A stretch of DNA of 6,449 nt from CAYRZL01 sp964428795 (GCA_964428795.1 CAYRZL010000120.1:1-6449); one strand, 5' to 3'. Numbered from the stretch's first letter, positions 1-4,486 are shown. A program made the numbers and translations. Notes: generated by a model not told the origin, from the letters alone.

Positions 1-159
1 TATGGGGAGGATGTTATAATAAGGTCACATTCACGAAAGCCAGTAAAATCAAGTGTTTCCACTTGTTTTCCCAGAACAGAAAAGGAACATTTTAACCGGT
101 ATTTTGAAGAGAATCTGCCCGGGTTGGATTCAAAATGCTGGTGTGGATGTGATTTGTAG
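1..159 (+). CDS. Possible 3' end of an unrecognised gene (partial)
   Basis: Frame 1 is open from the window edge to a TAG at 157-159, giving about 52 residues with no in-frame start needed. The end is rich in Cys and Trp (it reads LDSKCWCGCDL), and the body contains the run FPRTEKEHFNRYFEE, which looks protein-like rather than random. I do not recognise a family. Against it: a small hairpin (50-65) followed by TTTT lies inside, and 52 open codons can occur by chance. If real, the gene starts upstream of the window and runs in the same direction as tnpV. Confidence is low. Confidence 0.3.
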   Translation, partial: YGEDVIIRSHSRKPVKSSVSTCFPRTEKEHFNRYFEENLPGLDSKCWCGCDL

Positions 160-180
160 CAATGACGTAACATGATACCA

Positions 181-235
181 GGGTCAGAAAGTCATGAAAA
201 ATATGCTTGCATATTTTTATATGACCTTTTGACCC
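181..235. repeat. Long near-perfect inverted repeat (26-bp arms)
   Basis: The left arm is 181-206 and the right arm 209-235, with a two-base TT centre. The outer part pairs GGGTCA (181-186) with TGACCC (230-235), the middle part pairs GTCAT (191-195) with ATGAC (221-225), and the inner 10 bp (AAAAATATGC, 197-206) are perfectly complementary to 209-218. Only two mismatched positions and a one-base bulge interrupt about 26 bp. No T-run follows on the plus strand, so it is not a standard terminator in the direction of tnpV. Confidence 0.75.
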
Positions 236-255
236 GCAAAACACGAACAAGTAGC

Positions 256-328
256 CATTTTTCGAAGGAAAATGTGCGGATTGTGAGTGGTTTAGGACTG
301 TGGGAGTGCATAGCACGAAGCAGTCCGC
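256..328 (+). promoter_or_regulatory. Structured leader upstream of tnpV with alternative pairings
   Basis: Three short inverted repeats precede the tnpV ribosome binding site. CATTTT (256-261) pairs with AAAATG (269-274). GGACTG (295-300) pairs with CAGTCC (321-326) and encloses a small GTGC-ATA-GCAC hairpin (306-316). CAGTCCGC (321-328) can instead pair with GCGGATTG (276-283) through one G-U pair, so the two folds exclude each other. This could be a transcript leader that affects tnpV expression, but the role is inferred only from pairing potential. Confidence 0.4.
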
Positions 329-349
329 AGCAGAGAAAGGAGTAATTAT

Positions 350-697
350 ATGGAACTGACTTATACAAATGTGAACGGGTACTTAATCCCCAACCTGGAG
401 TACAAATCCGGTGAGCAGATGGCGAAGCTGGGGAAATACGGATTTCTCCGAAGAGACTATCTTAAGAATCATAGGAACACGAGGTATCAAATCCTGCTGT
501 TACAGGATAAGATTGGCGAACATCTTCTTGAGATAGACCGGTGTGCAAGGGAACGGGAGGAAGTGATCCTGAAACAATTAGAAGAAAGCGACCCATTGCC
601 GGATAAGGCGGCAGACCAGATGGCATGGTTACGGGCAGCGAACCGGCACAGAGCGATTGCAGAAGAAATCATTCTGGCAGAGCTGATATACGTTTAA
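350..697 (+). CDS. tnpV: TnpV family transposon-encoded protein
   Basis: This 115-residue protein matches the TnpV pattern known from Tn4451-type and many gut Firmicute elements. It opens MELTYTNVNGYLIPNL, continues with the GKYGFLRRDYLKNHR block (about residues 27-41), and ends with a Q-M-A-W...AEEIILAELIYV region (about 90-115). The length is normal for the family. TnpV travels with mobile elements, but its biochemical role is not established. The ATG at 350 is well supported by AGAAAGGAG at 334-342, seven bases upstream. No serine recombinase gene lies beside it here, so it is either separated from the integration module or is carried along by the element. The family call is by recognition of conserved blocks and is fairly secure. 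Confidence 0.88.
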   Translation: MELTYTNVNGYLIPNLEYKSGEQMAKLGKYGFLRRDYLKNHRNTRYQILLLQDKIGEHLLEIDRCAREREEVILKQLEESDPLPDKAADQMAWLRAANRHRAIAEEIILAELIYV

Positions 698-792
698 CAG
701 AGAAAAATAGAAAAGAGTGAGCAGAGAAAGGCGTAGGTCATAGAAATTGTGGCTTGCGCTTTTTCTTTGTCAAATGGAAAGGAGAGGATAAA

Positions 793-1113
793 ATGTCACA
801 GGTTTTCAGAGTAGAGAGAACGAAAAATTTTACAGTTATGAGCAACCATCATTTTAAGAATAAGCAGTTATCTTTGAAAGCAAAAGGTCTGCTGTCTTTA
901 ATGCTGAGTTTGCCGGATGAGTGGAATTATAACATGCAGGGACTTGCAACATTGAGTAAAGATGGGATTGATTCCGTGCGTTCAACACTAAATGAGTTAG
1001 AACATCATGGTTATGTGGAACGGAACAGGATACGTGATAAAAATGGGTGTTACAGCGATATAGAATATATTGTTCGTGAAGTGCCTGTTGGAGAAGTGCA
1101 GGAGCAGGGATAG
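793..1113 (+). CDS. Winged-helix replication-initiator-like protein, apparently truncated
   Basis: The product is 106 residues from the ATG at 793, which follows AAAGGAG (778-784) by eight bases; an upstream in-frame ATG at 754 lacks such a site. Residues 1-20 (MSQVFRVERTKNFTVMSNHH) and the block LSLKAKGLLSLMLSLPDEW (about 26-44) belong to the HTH_36-like N-terminal domain common in Firmicute plasmid and ICE proteins annotated as helix-turn-helix or replication proteins. A helix-turn-helix (about 47-75) and a wing ending near IEYIVRE follow. Relatives are usually much longer, with a repetitive linker and a C-terminal domain. Here a TAG stops the frame just after EVQEQG, and linker-like sequence continues downstream in other frames, so the gene is probably a broken copy. 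A short wHTH protein that still works as a regulator cannot be excluded. Confidence 0.7.
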   Translation: MSQVFRVERTKNFTVMSNHHFKNKQLSLKAKGLLSLMLSLPDEWNYNMQGLATLSKDGIDSVRSTLNELEHHGYVERNRIRDKNGCYSDIEYIVREVPVGEVQEQG

Positions 1114-1353
1114 ATTTACAGTGCAGTTTGGACATCCAATAATTAGTAGTCCGGACATCCAAAATCTTGTAGTCCGGACAACCAATTTATGTATGTCCAG
1201 GATTCCAATATAGGTATTTCAGCAGTTTGGATAAGCCAACAATGGAAAATCCAATGTTGGAGAAACGAACACTATAAAGCATATATTGTATGAAATACTA
1301 AGCAATTAAGTACTTAAGAATCAAATATCCATCTTATCAATTACTTATTTTAG
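1109..1353 (+). pseudogene. Frameshifted remnant of the initiator linker
   Basis: After the stop at 1111-1113, family-like sequence continues in pieces. Frame 2 is open from 1109 to 1213 and joins smoothly onto the upstream protein (EQ then DRFTVQFGHP) if one base of the GGG at 1108 is dropped. Frame 3 (1173-1277) contains LDKPTMENPMLEKRT, typical of the Pro/Asn-rich linker of these proteins. Frame 1 (1294-1353) contains NTKQLST and, after another stop, SNIHLINYLF, which resembles the Ser/Thr/Asn-rich end of such linkers. Several frameshifts and stops are required, and the expected C-terminal domain is absent. The segment also carries 23-bp repeats. The decay interpretation is inference from recognised linker motifs. 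Confidence 0.5.
1128..1219 (+). repeat. Four 23-bp tandem units (possible iterons or centromere)
   Basis: Units start at 1128, 1151, 1174 and 1197. The first three share the core GGACA(T/A)CCAA and end in GTAGT, GTAGT and GTATGT-like sequence; the fourth is degenerate (CCAGGATTCCAAT). A related GCAGTTTGGA occurs at 1123-1132 and again at 1222-1231. The period of 23 is not a multiple of three, so successive units read in different frames, which suggests selection or duplication at DNA level. The array sits between an initiator-like gene and a ParM gene, where iterons or a centromere bound by the ParM partner would both be plausible. Confidence 0.55.
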
Positions 1354-1410
1354 AGTGATACAGAGAATAGTTAGAAGCGTTCACAAACAGAAAGAATGAG
1401 GTATGAATTT

Positions 1411-2355
1411 ATGAGAATGATGAGAAACAGCAACAATGAGACAATCATGGTGATCGGTGTGGATCACGGCTATGGCAACATGAAAACAGCCAATAAATGC
1501 TTCCGGGCAGGCGTGTCCAGATATGATACGGAACCGATGTTCCAAGACAAGCTGCTTGTCTATAACGGAGGCTATTACCAGATCGGTGAGGAACACAAGG
1601 AGTTCCGGGCAGAGAAAACGGGCGATGATGATTATTATGTGCTGACACTGGCCGCTGTCGCAACGGAACTGGAAAATGCAGGTCTGGATCATGCAAAAGT
1701 ACATCTTGCGGCAGGACTTCCACTGACATGGGTCAGCAGCCAGAAAGAGAGTTTCCGGGAATATTTACTCCAGTGTGATACAGTGGAGTTCAGTTACAAA
1801 GGGAAAACATATCATGTGGAGTTTGTCGGTGCAGATATTTTTCCACAGGGATTCTCCGCAGTGGCATACAGGCTCCGTGATTTTAAGGGCATCAATATGC
1901 TGGCGGACATTGGAAACGGTACGATGAACATTATGTACATCAACGATTCCAGACCATCGGAGAAGAAATGCTTTACTGAGAAATACGGAACCCATCAGTG
2001 TGTCCTTGCAGTCAGGGAAAGCGTACTCAAGCAGACAGGGGTTGTTCTGGACGATCTGGTTATCGAGCAGGTGATCCGGACAGGAACAGCAGACATCAGC
2101 GAGCGGTTCTTTTCTGTAATCAAAGAAGCAGCCGAAAATTATACCGCAGATATTTTCCGGAAACTTCGGGAGCATGAATACAATCCGGAAGTCATGCGGC
2201 TGTATGTAGTCGGTGGTGGTGGCTGTATGGTTGAGAATTTTGGTAGCTATGATAAGAGCCGGGTAACCATTGTCAAAGATATCTGTGCCACCGCCAAAGG
2301 TTATGAAATGCTGGCAGCAAGAAAAATCCAGAAGAACGGAGGCAGGAATGCATGA
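1411..2355 (+). CDS. parM: ParM/StbA-like actin-type plasmid segregation ATPase
   Basis: A 314-residue actin-fold ATPase from the chosen start. The phosphate-1 loop is GVDHGYGNMK (16-25), the phosphate-2 loop LADIGNGTMNI (164-174), and the adenosine motif VVGGGG (266-271), with the typical C-terminal ATAKGYEML (293-301). These motifs and the length fit the ParM/StbA family, whose members polymerise with ATP and push sister plasmids apart through a centromere-bound adaptor. I chose ATG 1411 because GAGGT (1398-1402) is eight bases upstream; ATG 1396 is in frame but has no clear site, and ATGs at 1417 and 1420 are also possible. The gene overlaps the next one by ATGA, so the two are probably co-translated. 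The family is secure; a segregation role is inferred from family and neighbour, and such genes are also carried by ICEs. Confidence 0.88.
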   Translation: MRMMRNSNNETIMVIGVDHGYGNMKTANKCFRAGVSRYDTEPMFQDKLLVYNGGYYQIGEEHKEFRAEKTGDDDYYVLTLAAVATELENAGLDHAKVHLAAGLPLTWVSSQKESFREYLLQCDTVEFSYKGKTYHVEFVGADIFPQGFSAVAYRLRDFKGINMLADIGNGTMNIMYINDSRPSEKKCFTEKYGTHQCVLAVRESVLKQTGVVLDDLVIEQVIRTGTADISERFFSVIKEAAENYTADIFRKLREHEYNPEVMRLYVVGGGGCMVENFGSYDKSRVTIVKDICATAKGYEMLAARKIQKNGGRNA

Positions 2356-2792
2356 GAAAGGAAAGAAAGATACTCAACACCAATATCCGGCTGAACCTGC
2401 TGAACGAGCAGGACAGGCAGGCATGGGAATACCTGCAGAACATGGACCGCAAAAAATATAAATCCTATTCCAGAGCGGTTGTGATCGCAATCAACGACTA
2501 TTTCTCCCGGCAGGAACAGATCGAAGCAGACCCTTTTCTGACGAGCAGGCAGAAAGAAGATGAATTTCTGGAAAAGGTAGAACAGGCAGTAGAGCGGGGG
2601 GCAAGGGAATCCATGCCCCTTGTGCTTGCAAAAAATCTGATGGGGATATTGTCACCCTATATGGTGGAAATCGCACAAGTCGGAGAAAACAATCCACGGG
2701 CGGTTCCAAAGCTGGAGTACAGGAAAGAAACAATCAATTTAGAACAGGAAGAGGATGCTGATGCTGCTTTAGATTTTGCGGACAGCTTTTGA
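2352..2792 (+). CDS. Small ParR-like adaptor with RHH-like N-terminus
   Basis: This 146-residue protein starts in the ATGA overlap with the ParM-like gene, with GGAGG at 2338-2342 nine bases before the ATG. Residues about 6-50 (ILNTNIRLNLLNEQDRQAWE... then SYSRAVVIAINDYF) fit a ribbon-helix-helix: a short beta strand followed by two helices with a conserved hydrophobic pattern. The middle is helical and charged (about 55-100), and the C-terminus is acidic (EQEEDADAALDFADSF). In ParMRC systems the gene just after parM encodes the RHH adaptor ParR, which binds parC and contacts filament ends. Position, size and fold pattern support that role here, but sequence similarity to characterised ParR proteins is not evident to me, so the function is inferred. 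Confidence 0.68.
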   Translation: MRKERKILNTNIRLNLLNEQDRQAWEYLQNMDRKKYKSYSRAVVIAINDYFSRQEQIEADPFLTSRQKEDEFLEKVEQAVERGARESMPLVLAKNLMGILSPYMVEIAQVGENNPRAVPKLEYRKETINLEQEEDADAALDFADSF

Positions 2793-2807
2793 AAAACGGG
2801 AAAAGAA

Positions 2808-2839
2808 AAACAGCTCGGCTATTGATTACCGGGCTGTTT
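2808..2839 (-). terminator. Convergent intergenic terminator
   Basis: AAACAGCTCGG (2808-2818) pairs with CCGGGCTGTTT (2829-2839) across a ten-base loop, with one G-U-type position. Read on the minus strand, the stem is followed by TTCTTTT, a good Rho-independent terminator for the XRE gene, whose TAA stop lies inside the stem. On the plus strand the T-run is poor, but the stem may still help end the parM operon transcript. It sits in the 45-bp gap between convergent genes. Confidence 0.7.
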
Positions 2840-3071
2840 AGAAAGGATTATTCTTTTTGTGGGGATATGGGCGTTTATCGTCAGTCAGATCAAGCAGATA
2901 ATCAACACTGGTTTTATGGAACTCAGCCAGTTTGATCAGAATCTGCGTGGGAATATCCACATCGCCACGCTCATAGTTGCTGTAAATGCGCTGGCTGCAA
3001 TTCAAAATTTCACCCATCTGTTTTTGAGTAAGATCACGATCTTCTCTTAAGTTGCGGATTCTACTATACAT
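2838..3071 (-). CDS. XRE-family helix-turn-helix repressor
   Basis: A 77-residue single-domain regulator. Residues 4-61 form an HTH_3 (Cro/C1-type) domain: LREDRDLTQKQMGEIL (helices 1-2), SQRIYSNYERG (recognition helix and turn), then IPTQILIKLAEFHKTSVDYLL. A short basic tail ends in HKKNNPF. I start it at the minus-strand ATG (3069-3071) because GAGGTGG lies about five bases upstream; a longer reading to 3212 would cross the divergent promoter and overlap the opposite gene. It is divergent from the small membrane protein, and two 17-bp inverted repeats lie between them. The simplest reading is a repressor controlling that gene and itself. Target and inducer are unknown. Confidence 0.87.
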   Translation of the reverse strand: MYSRIRNLREDRDLTQKQMGEILNCSQRIYSNYERGDVDIPTQILIKLAEFHKTSVDYLLDLTDDKRPYPHKKNNPF

Positions 3072-3100
3072 TGGTTCCACCTCATGGGAATATGATACCT

Positions 3101-3142
3101 TAGCGAAATATTCACTATTGATATTTAGCGAGAATATCGCTA
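3101..3142. promoter_or_regulatory. Paired operators for the XRE repressor
   Basis: Two sites share the form TAGCGA-N5-TCrCTA. The site at 3126-3142 (TAGCGAGAATATCGCTA) has perfect 6-bp arms. The site at 3101-3117 (TAGCGAAATATTCACTA) differs by one base in the right arm. Their starts are 25 bp apart, with an 8-bp gap. Geometry and placement between an XRE gene and its divergent neighbour support operator function. Assignment to this particular repressor is inference. Confidence 0.75.
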
Positions 3143-3146
3143 GACT
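3118..3146 (+). promoter_or_regulatory. Promoter of the small membrane-protein gene
   Basis: TTGATA at 3118-3123 (five of six matches to TTGACA) and TAGACT at 3141-3146 (four of six to TATAAT) are separated by exactly 17 bp. The perfect operator 3126-3142 fills the spacer and touches the -10, so bound repressor would block RNA polymerase. The start codon is 24 bp beyond the -10. No equally good promoter is apparent for the divergent repressor. Confidence 0.65.
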
Positions 3147-3170
3147 AAATTTACAAGGAGGTATCAGGTC

Positions 3171-3419
3171 ATGGGGAAACGGATCAGGAAATGCCTGAAA
3201 TGGATTTTCCACATAAGTCTATTTTGCGGATATTTTTATATATTATTTGTCAATCTGGTATATGGATTTTCAGCTGGTGGGATCAAGAGCAGGTGGGATG
3301 CAGCTAAGATATTGATCGTAGCTTTTATTTTGGCAGCGGGCCTGCCGGGAATTATCTGGTATCAACATCACCAAATTGAAAAACTGGAACAGGAACTGGA
3401 TGATATTGACAGTATCTGA
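3171..3419 (+). CDS. Small two-span membrane protein of unknown function
   Basis: The product has 82 residues. The start is firm: AAGGAGGT at 3155-3162, eight bases before the ATG. A basic N-terminus (MGKRIRKCLK) precedes a hydrophobic segment (about 9-33), then a short polar turn with basic residues (38-46), a second hydrophobic segment (about 46-64), and a short acidic heptad-like tail (IEKLEQELDDIDSI). By the positive-inside rule both ends would face the cytoplasm. I do not recognise a family. It is controlled, by appearance, from an operator-covered promoter shared with the XRE gene. Entry exclusion, surface exclusion, a toxin-like role, or a transfer accessory are possible but unsupported choices. 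Confidence 0.72.
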   Translation: MGKRIRKCLKWIFHISLFCGYFYILFVNLVYGFSAGGIKSRWDAAKILIVAFILAAGLPGIIWYQHHQIEKLEQELDDIDSI

Positions 3420-3453
3420 TCAGAAATTAACAACTTAATGACAGTAAAAAACG

Positions 3454-3570
3454 ATGGCAGTTGCAGCAGTTTTCCGATGTACAAATCGGATCCTGTTTAT
3501 GGCTGCTATTTTTGTTTTTATTGGCAGTGTAGAAAGCGCAATCAGATACAAAATGGCAGAACCGCAGTGA
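3454..3570 (+). CDS. Possible 38-residue membrane peptide
   Basis: An ATG at 3454 opens a 38-codon frame to TGA 3568-3570. It encodes a hydrophobic segment (ILFMAAIFVFIGSV, about residues 13-26) with a short polar tail. No clear ribosome binding site precedes the ATG, and a hairpin (3473-3490) lies within it. It follows another small membrane-protein gene by 34 bases in the same direction, so a small co-transcribed peptide is conceivable. No family is recognised and chance is a reasonable alternative. Confidence 0.2.
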   Translation: MAVAAVFRCTNRILFMAAIFVFIGSVESAIRYKMAEPQ

Positions 3571-3603
3571 AAAATAGATGGCTGGGCATCGGTTGCTGCC
3601 TAA

Positions 3604-3645
3604 ATGCCGGATACGGCATAGAATTGTCCGGTACTTCGCACCGGA
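3604..3645. repeat. Two adjacent hairpins
   Basis: ATGCCG-GATA-CGGCAT (3604-3619) has perfect 6-bp arms around a GATA loop. Seven bases later TCCGGT (3627-3632) pairs with ACCGGA (3640-3645); an internal C-G pair can tighten the loop to TTC. The ACTTCG loop sequence recurs in the oriT-proximal stem at 4018-4023. Confidence 0.6.
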
Positions 3646-3682
3646 GTGGGATACAGCAAGATTATTCCAGAAAAGACGGGAT

Positions 3683-3718
3683 CTCTGGCAAGGGGATATC
3701 CCTTCTTTTTTTCCAGAA
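3683..3718 (+). terminator. Possible Rho-independent terminator
   Basis: The palindrome GGGATATCCC (3693-3702), extended by AAG and CTT flanks, is followed by TTCTTTTTTT. TCTGG (3684-3688) and CCAGA (3713-3717) can pair around the whole. It is well placed to end a transcript from the small membrane-protein gene before the transfer genes. GTGGGATAC (3646-3654) and GTATCCCAC (3726-3734) form a further 9-bp outer stem. Confidence 0.5.
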
Positions 3719-3824
3719 TCTCCCCGTATCCCACAAAACCACTGTCATCCACCATCATCTCCGGAAAAGATAATCGTTGCAGGAGAGCAGGGCTGAGTGC
3801 TGCCGGATATGGTGGCAGATGACA

Positions 3825-3892
3825 GGCAAGTTTCGCAAAGTGGCAAGCCACTATGCACCGGAAGCAGCCTATGGGCTGTTCCTAAACTTGCC
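3825..3892. repeat. Three-way-junction-like inverted repeat set
   Basis: GGCAAGTTT (3825-3833) pairs with AAACTTGCC (3884-3892). Between them lie two complete hairpins: AGTGGC-AA-GCCACT (3839-3852) and CAGCC-TATG-GGCTG (3865-3878). The single strand could therefore fold into a closed outer stem with two inner arms. A further GGGC-GCT-GCCC hairpin follows at 3896-3906. Single-stranded DNA folds of this kind occur near transfer and replication origins. Confidence 0.55.
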
Positions 3893-3943
3893 AGAGGGCG
3901 CTGCCCCTTGGAACCCTGGCCCGCCAATGCGTGTAATTGCCTT

Positions 3944-4033
3944 GAAAATGTCCCCCGGACATTCTCCAGACAACTTCACAGATTGGCTAGAACTTCGTCC
4001 TGCACCTACTAAAAGGGACTTCGTCCCCTTTAG
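3944..4033. other. oriT: Candidate origin of transfer (oriT) core
   Basis: The segment starts with AATGTCC-CCC-GGACATT (3947-3963; a 10-bp stem with one mismatch if extended to 3944-3966). It continues through a unique stretch containing CGTCCTGC (3996-4003), which resembles the TCCTG/C nick core of MOBP-type origins. It ends in an 11-bp stem with one A-C mismatch and a TTC loop (CTAAAAGGGAC 4009-4019 with 4023-4033). ACTTCGTCC occurs twice, at 3992-4000 and 4018-4026. The position about 100 bases before mobC supports the call. The exact nick position and strand are not proven. Confidence 0.55.
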
Positions 4034-4059
4034 AATCCCCTTTGCCGCCAGAACGGCAT

Positions 4060-4083
4060 TGGCAGCACTGCCAGAAACTGGCA
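4060..4083 (+). promoter_or_regulatory. Mutually exclusive hairpins just before mobC
   Basis: TGGCAG (4060-4065) pairs with CTGCCA (4068-4073), or TGCCAG (4069-4074) pairs with CTGGCA (4078-4083). Both use the same central bases, so only one can form. The second ends eight bases before the mobC ribosome binding site GAAAGGA (4091-4097). They could be protein-binding half sites or a translational switch; no direct evidence separates these. Confidence 0.4.
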
Positions 4084-4108
4084 AAAGAATGAAAGGAATA
4101 GAAAGATT

Positions 4109-4486
4109 ATGAGAAAACGAAACCATACCATTACCATACGAATGAACGATAAGGAATATGAAATGCTGCAGAAGAAAATAGAAGAATCCGGACGGACACA
4201 GCAGGCGGTTGTGATCGCTGCGATTGAGGATGTGAAGATTGCATCTGCATCAGAAATAAGATCACTGCAGGAACTGAACAAGACACTGGGGGAGATGAAT
4301 CGGCTGCTTCGTGGAATTGGCACCAATATCAATCAGATTGCACGTATAACGAATGCGGGCGGTTACCCGAGAATGGATGTTCTGAAGCAGATGGGTGAAC
4401 TGATCGCCGGTTACCGAAGGGGGTGTGAAGAGATTTGGCAATCAATAAGACAATTAATAAGCGGACAAATACCCACGGGGCAATGA
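4109..4486 (+). CDS. mobC: MobC-type relaxosome accessory protein
   Basis: A 125-residue protein. The N-terminus (KRNHTITIRMNDKEYEMLQ, about 3-21) has the beta-strand-plus-helix pattern of a ribbon-helix-helix DNA-binding domain. Residues 66-82 carry the MobC family signature LLRGIGTNINQIARITN, and the length is normal. MobC proteins bind oriT and help the relaxase open the DNA at nic. The ATG at 4109 follows GAAAGGA (4091-4097). The 3' end overlaps the relaxase gene by 52 nt in a different frame, as is common for mobC-relaxase pairs, so the two are probably translationally coupled. The structured region immediately upstream is the likely binding target. Family assignment is secure. Confidence 0.92.
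   Translation: MRKRNHTITIRMNDKEYEMLQKKIEESGRTQQAVVIAAIEDVKIASASEIRSLQELNKTLGEMNRLLRGIGTNINQIARITNAGGYPRMDVLKQMGELIAGYRRGCEEIWQSIRQLISGQIPTGQ

Larger units (their letters stand above)
3420..4108. other. Structured non-coding region, probable oriT-containing segment
   Basis: No convincing protein family appears in any frame across these 689 bases. The region is instead crowded with inverted repeats: 3473-3478/3485-3490, 3604-3619, 3627-3645, 3646-3654/3726-3734, 3825-3892 with inner hairpins, 3896-3906, 3947-3963, 4009-4033, and the 4060-4083 pair. It lies directly upstream of mobC and the relaxase gene, the usual place for an origin of transfer. The left part (3420-3750) may hold a regulatory or relic sequence; the right part is the stronger oriT candidate. 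Confidence 0.6.

Noticed and set aside
10..25. TATAAT at 15-20 as a promoter -10
   Set aside because: The -35 position would lie outside the window, so the promoter cannot be assessed.
50..72. CAAGTG-TTTC-CACTTG hairpin followed by TTTT as a terminator
   Set aside because: The stem is only 6 bp, the T-run is short, and it lies inside a frame that may be coding.
1128..1219. CRISPR-like array
   Set aside because: The units are contiguous 23-bp repeats that diverge along their length with no uniform spacers and no cas genes nearby.
2270..2461. Alternative plus-strand frame across the parM end
   Set aside because: It is a shadow frame over two genes with firm family features and an ATGA junction.
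1381..2733. Long minus-strand frames opposite parM and its partner
   Set aside because: They mirror real plus-strand genes with clear motifs and have no plausible starts or families.
3072..3212. Extended N-terminus for the minus-strand XRE protein
   Set aside because: It would cover the operators, the promoter and the start of the opposite gene; the ATG at 3071 has a strong GAGGTGG site and gives a complete domain.
3438..4112. Open frames of 70-111 codons on both strands in the region before mobC
   Set aside because: They lack ribosome binding sites and recognisable domains, overlap each other in many frames, and cross the inverted repeats; GC-rich repeat DNA explains their length.
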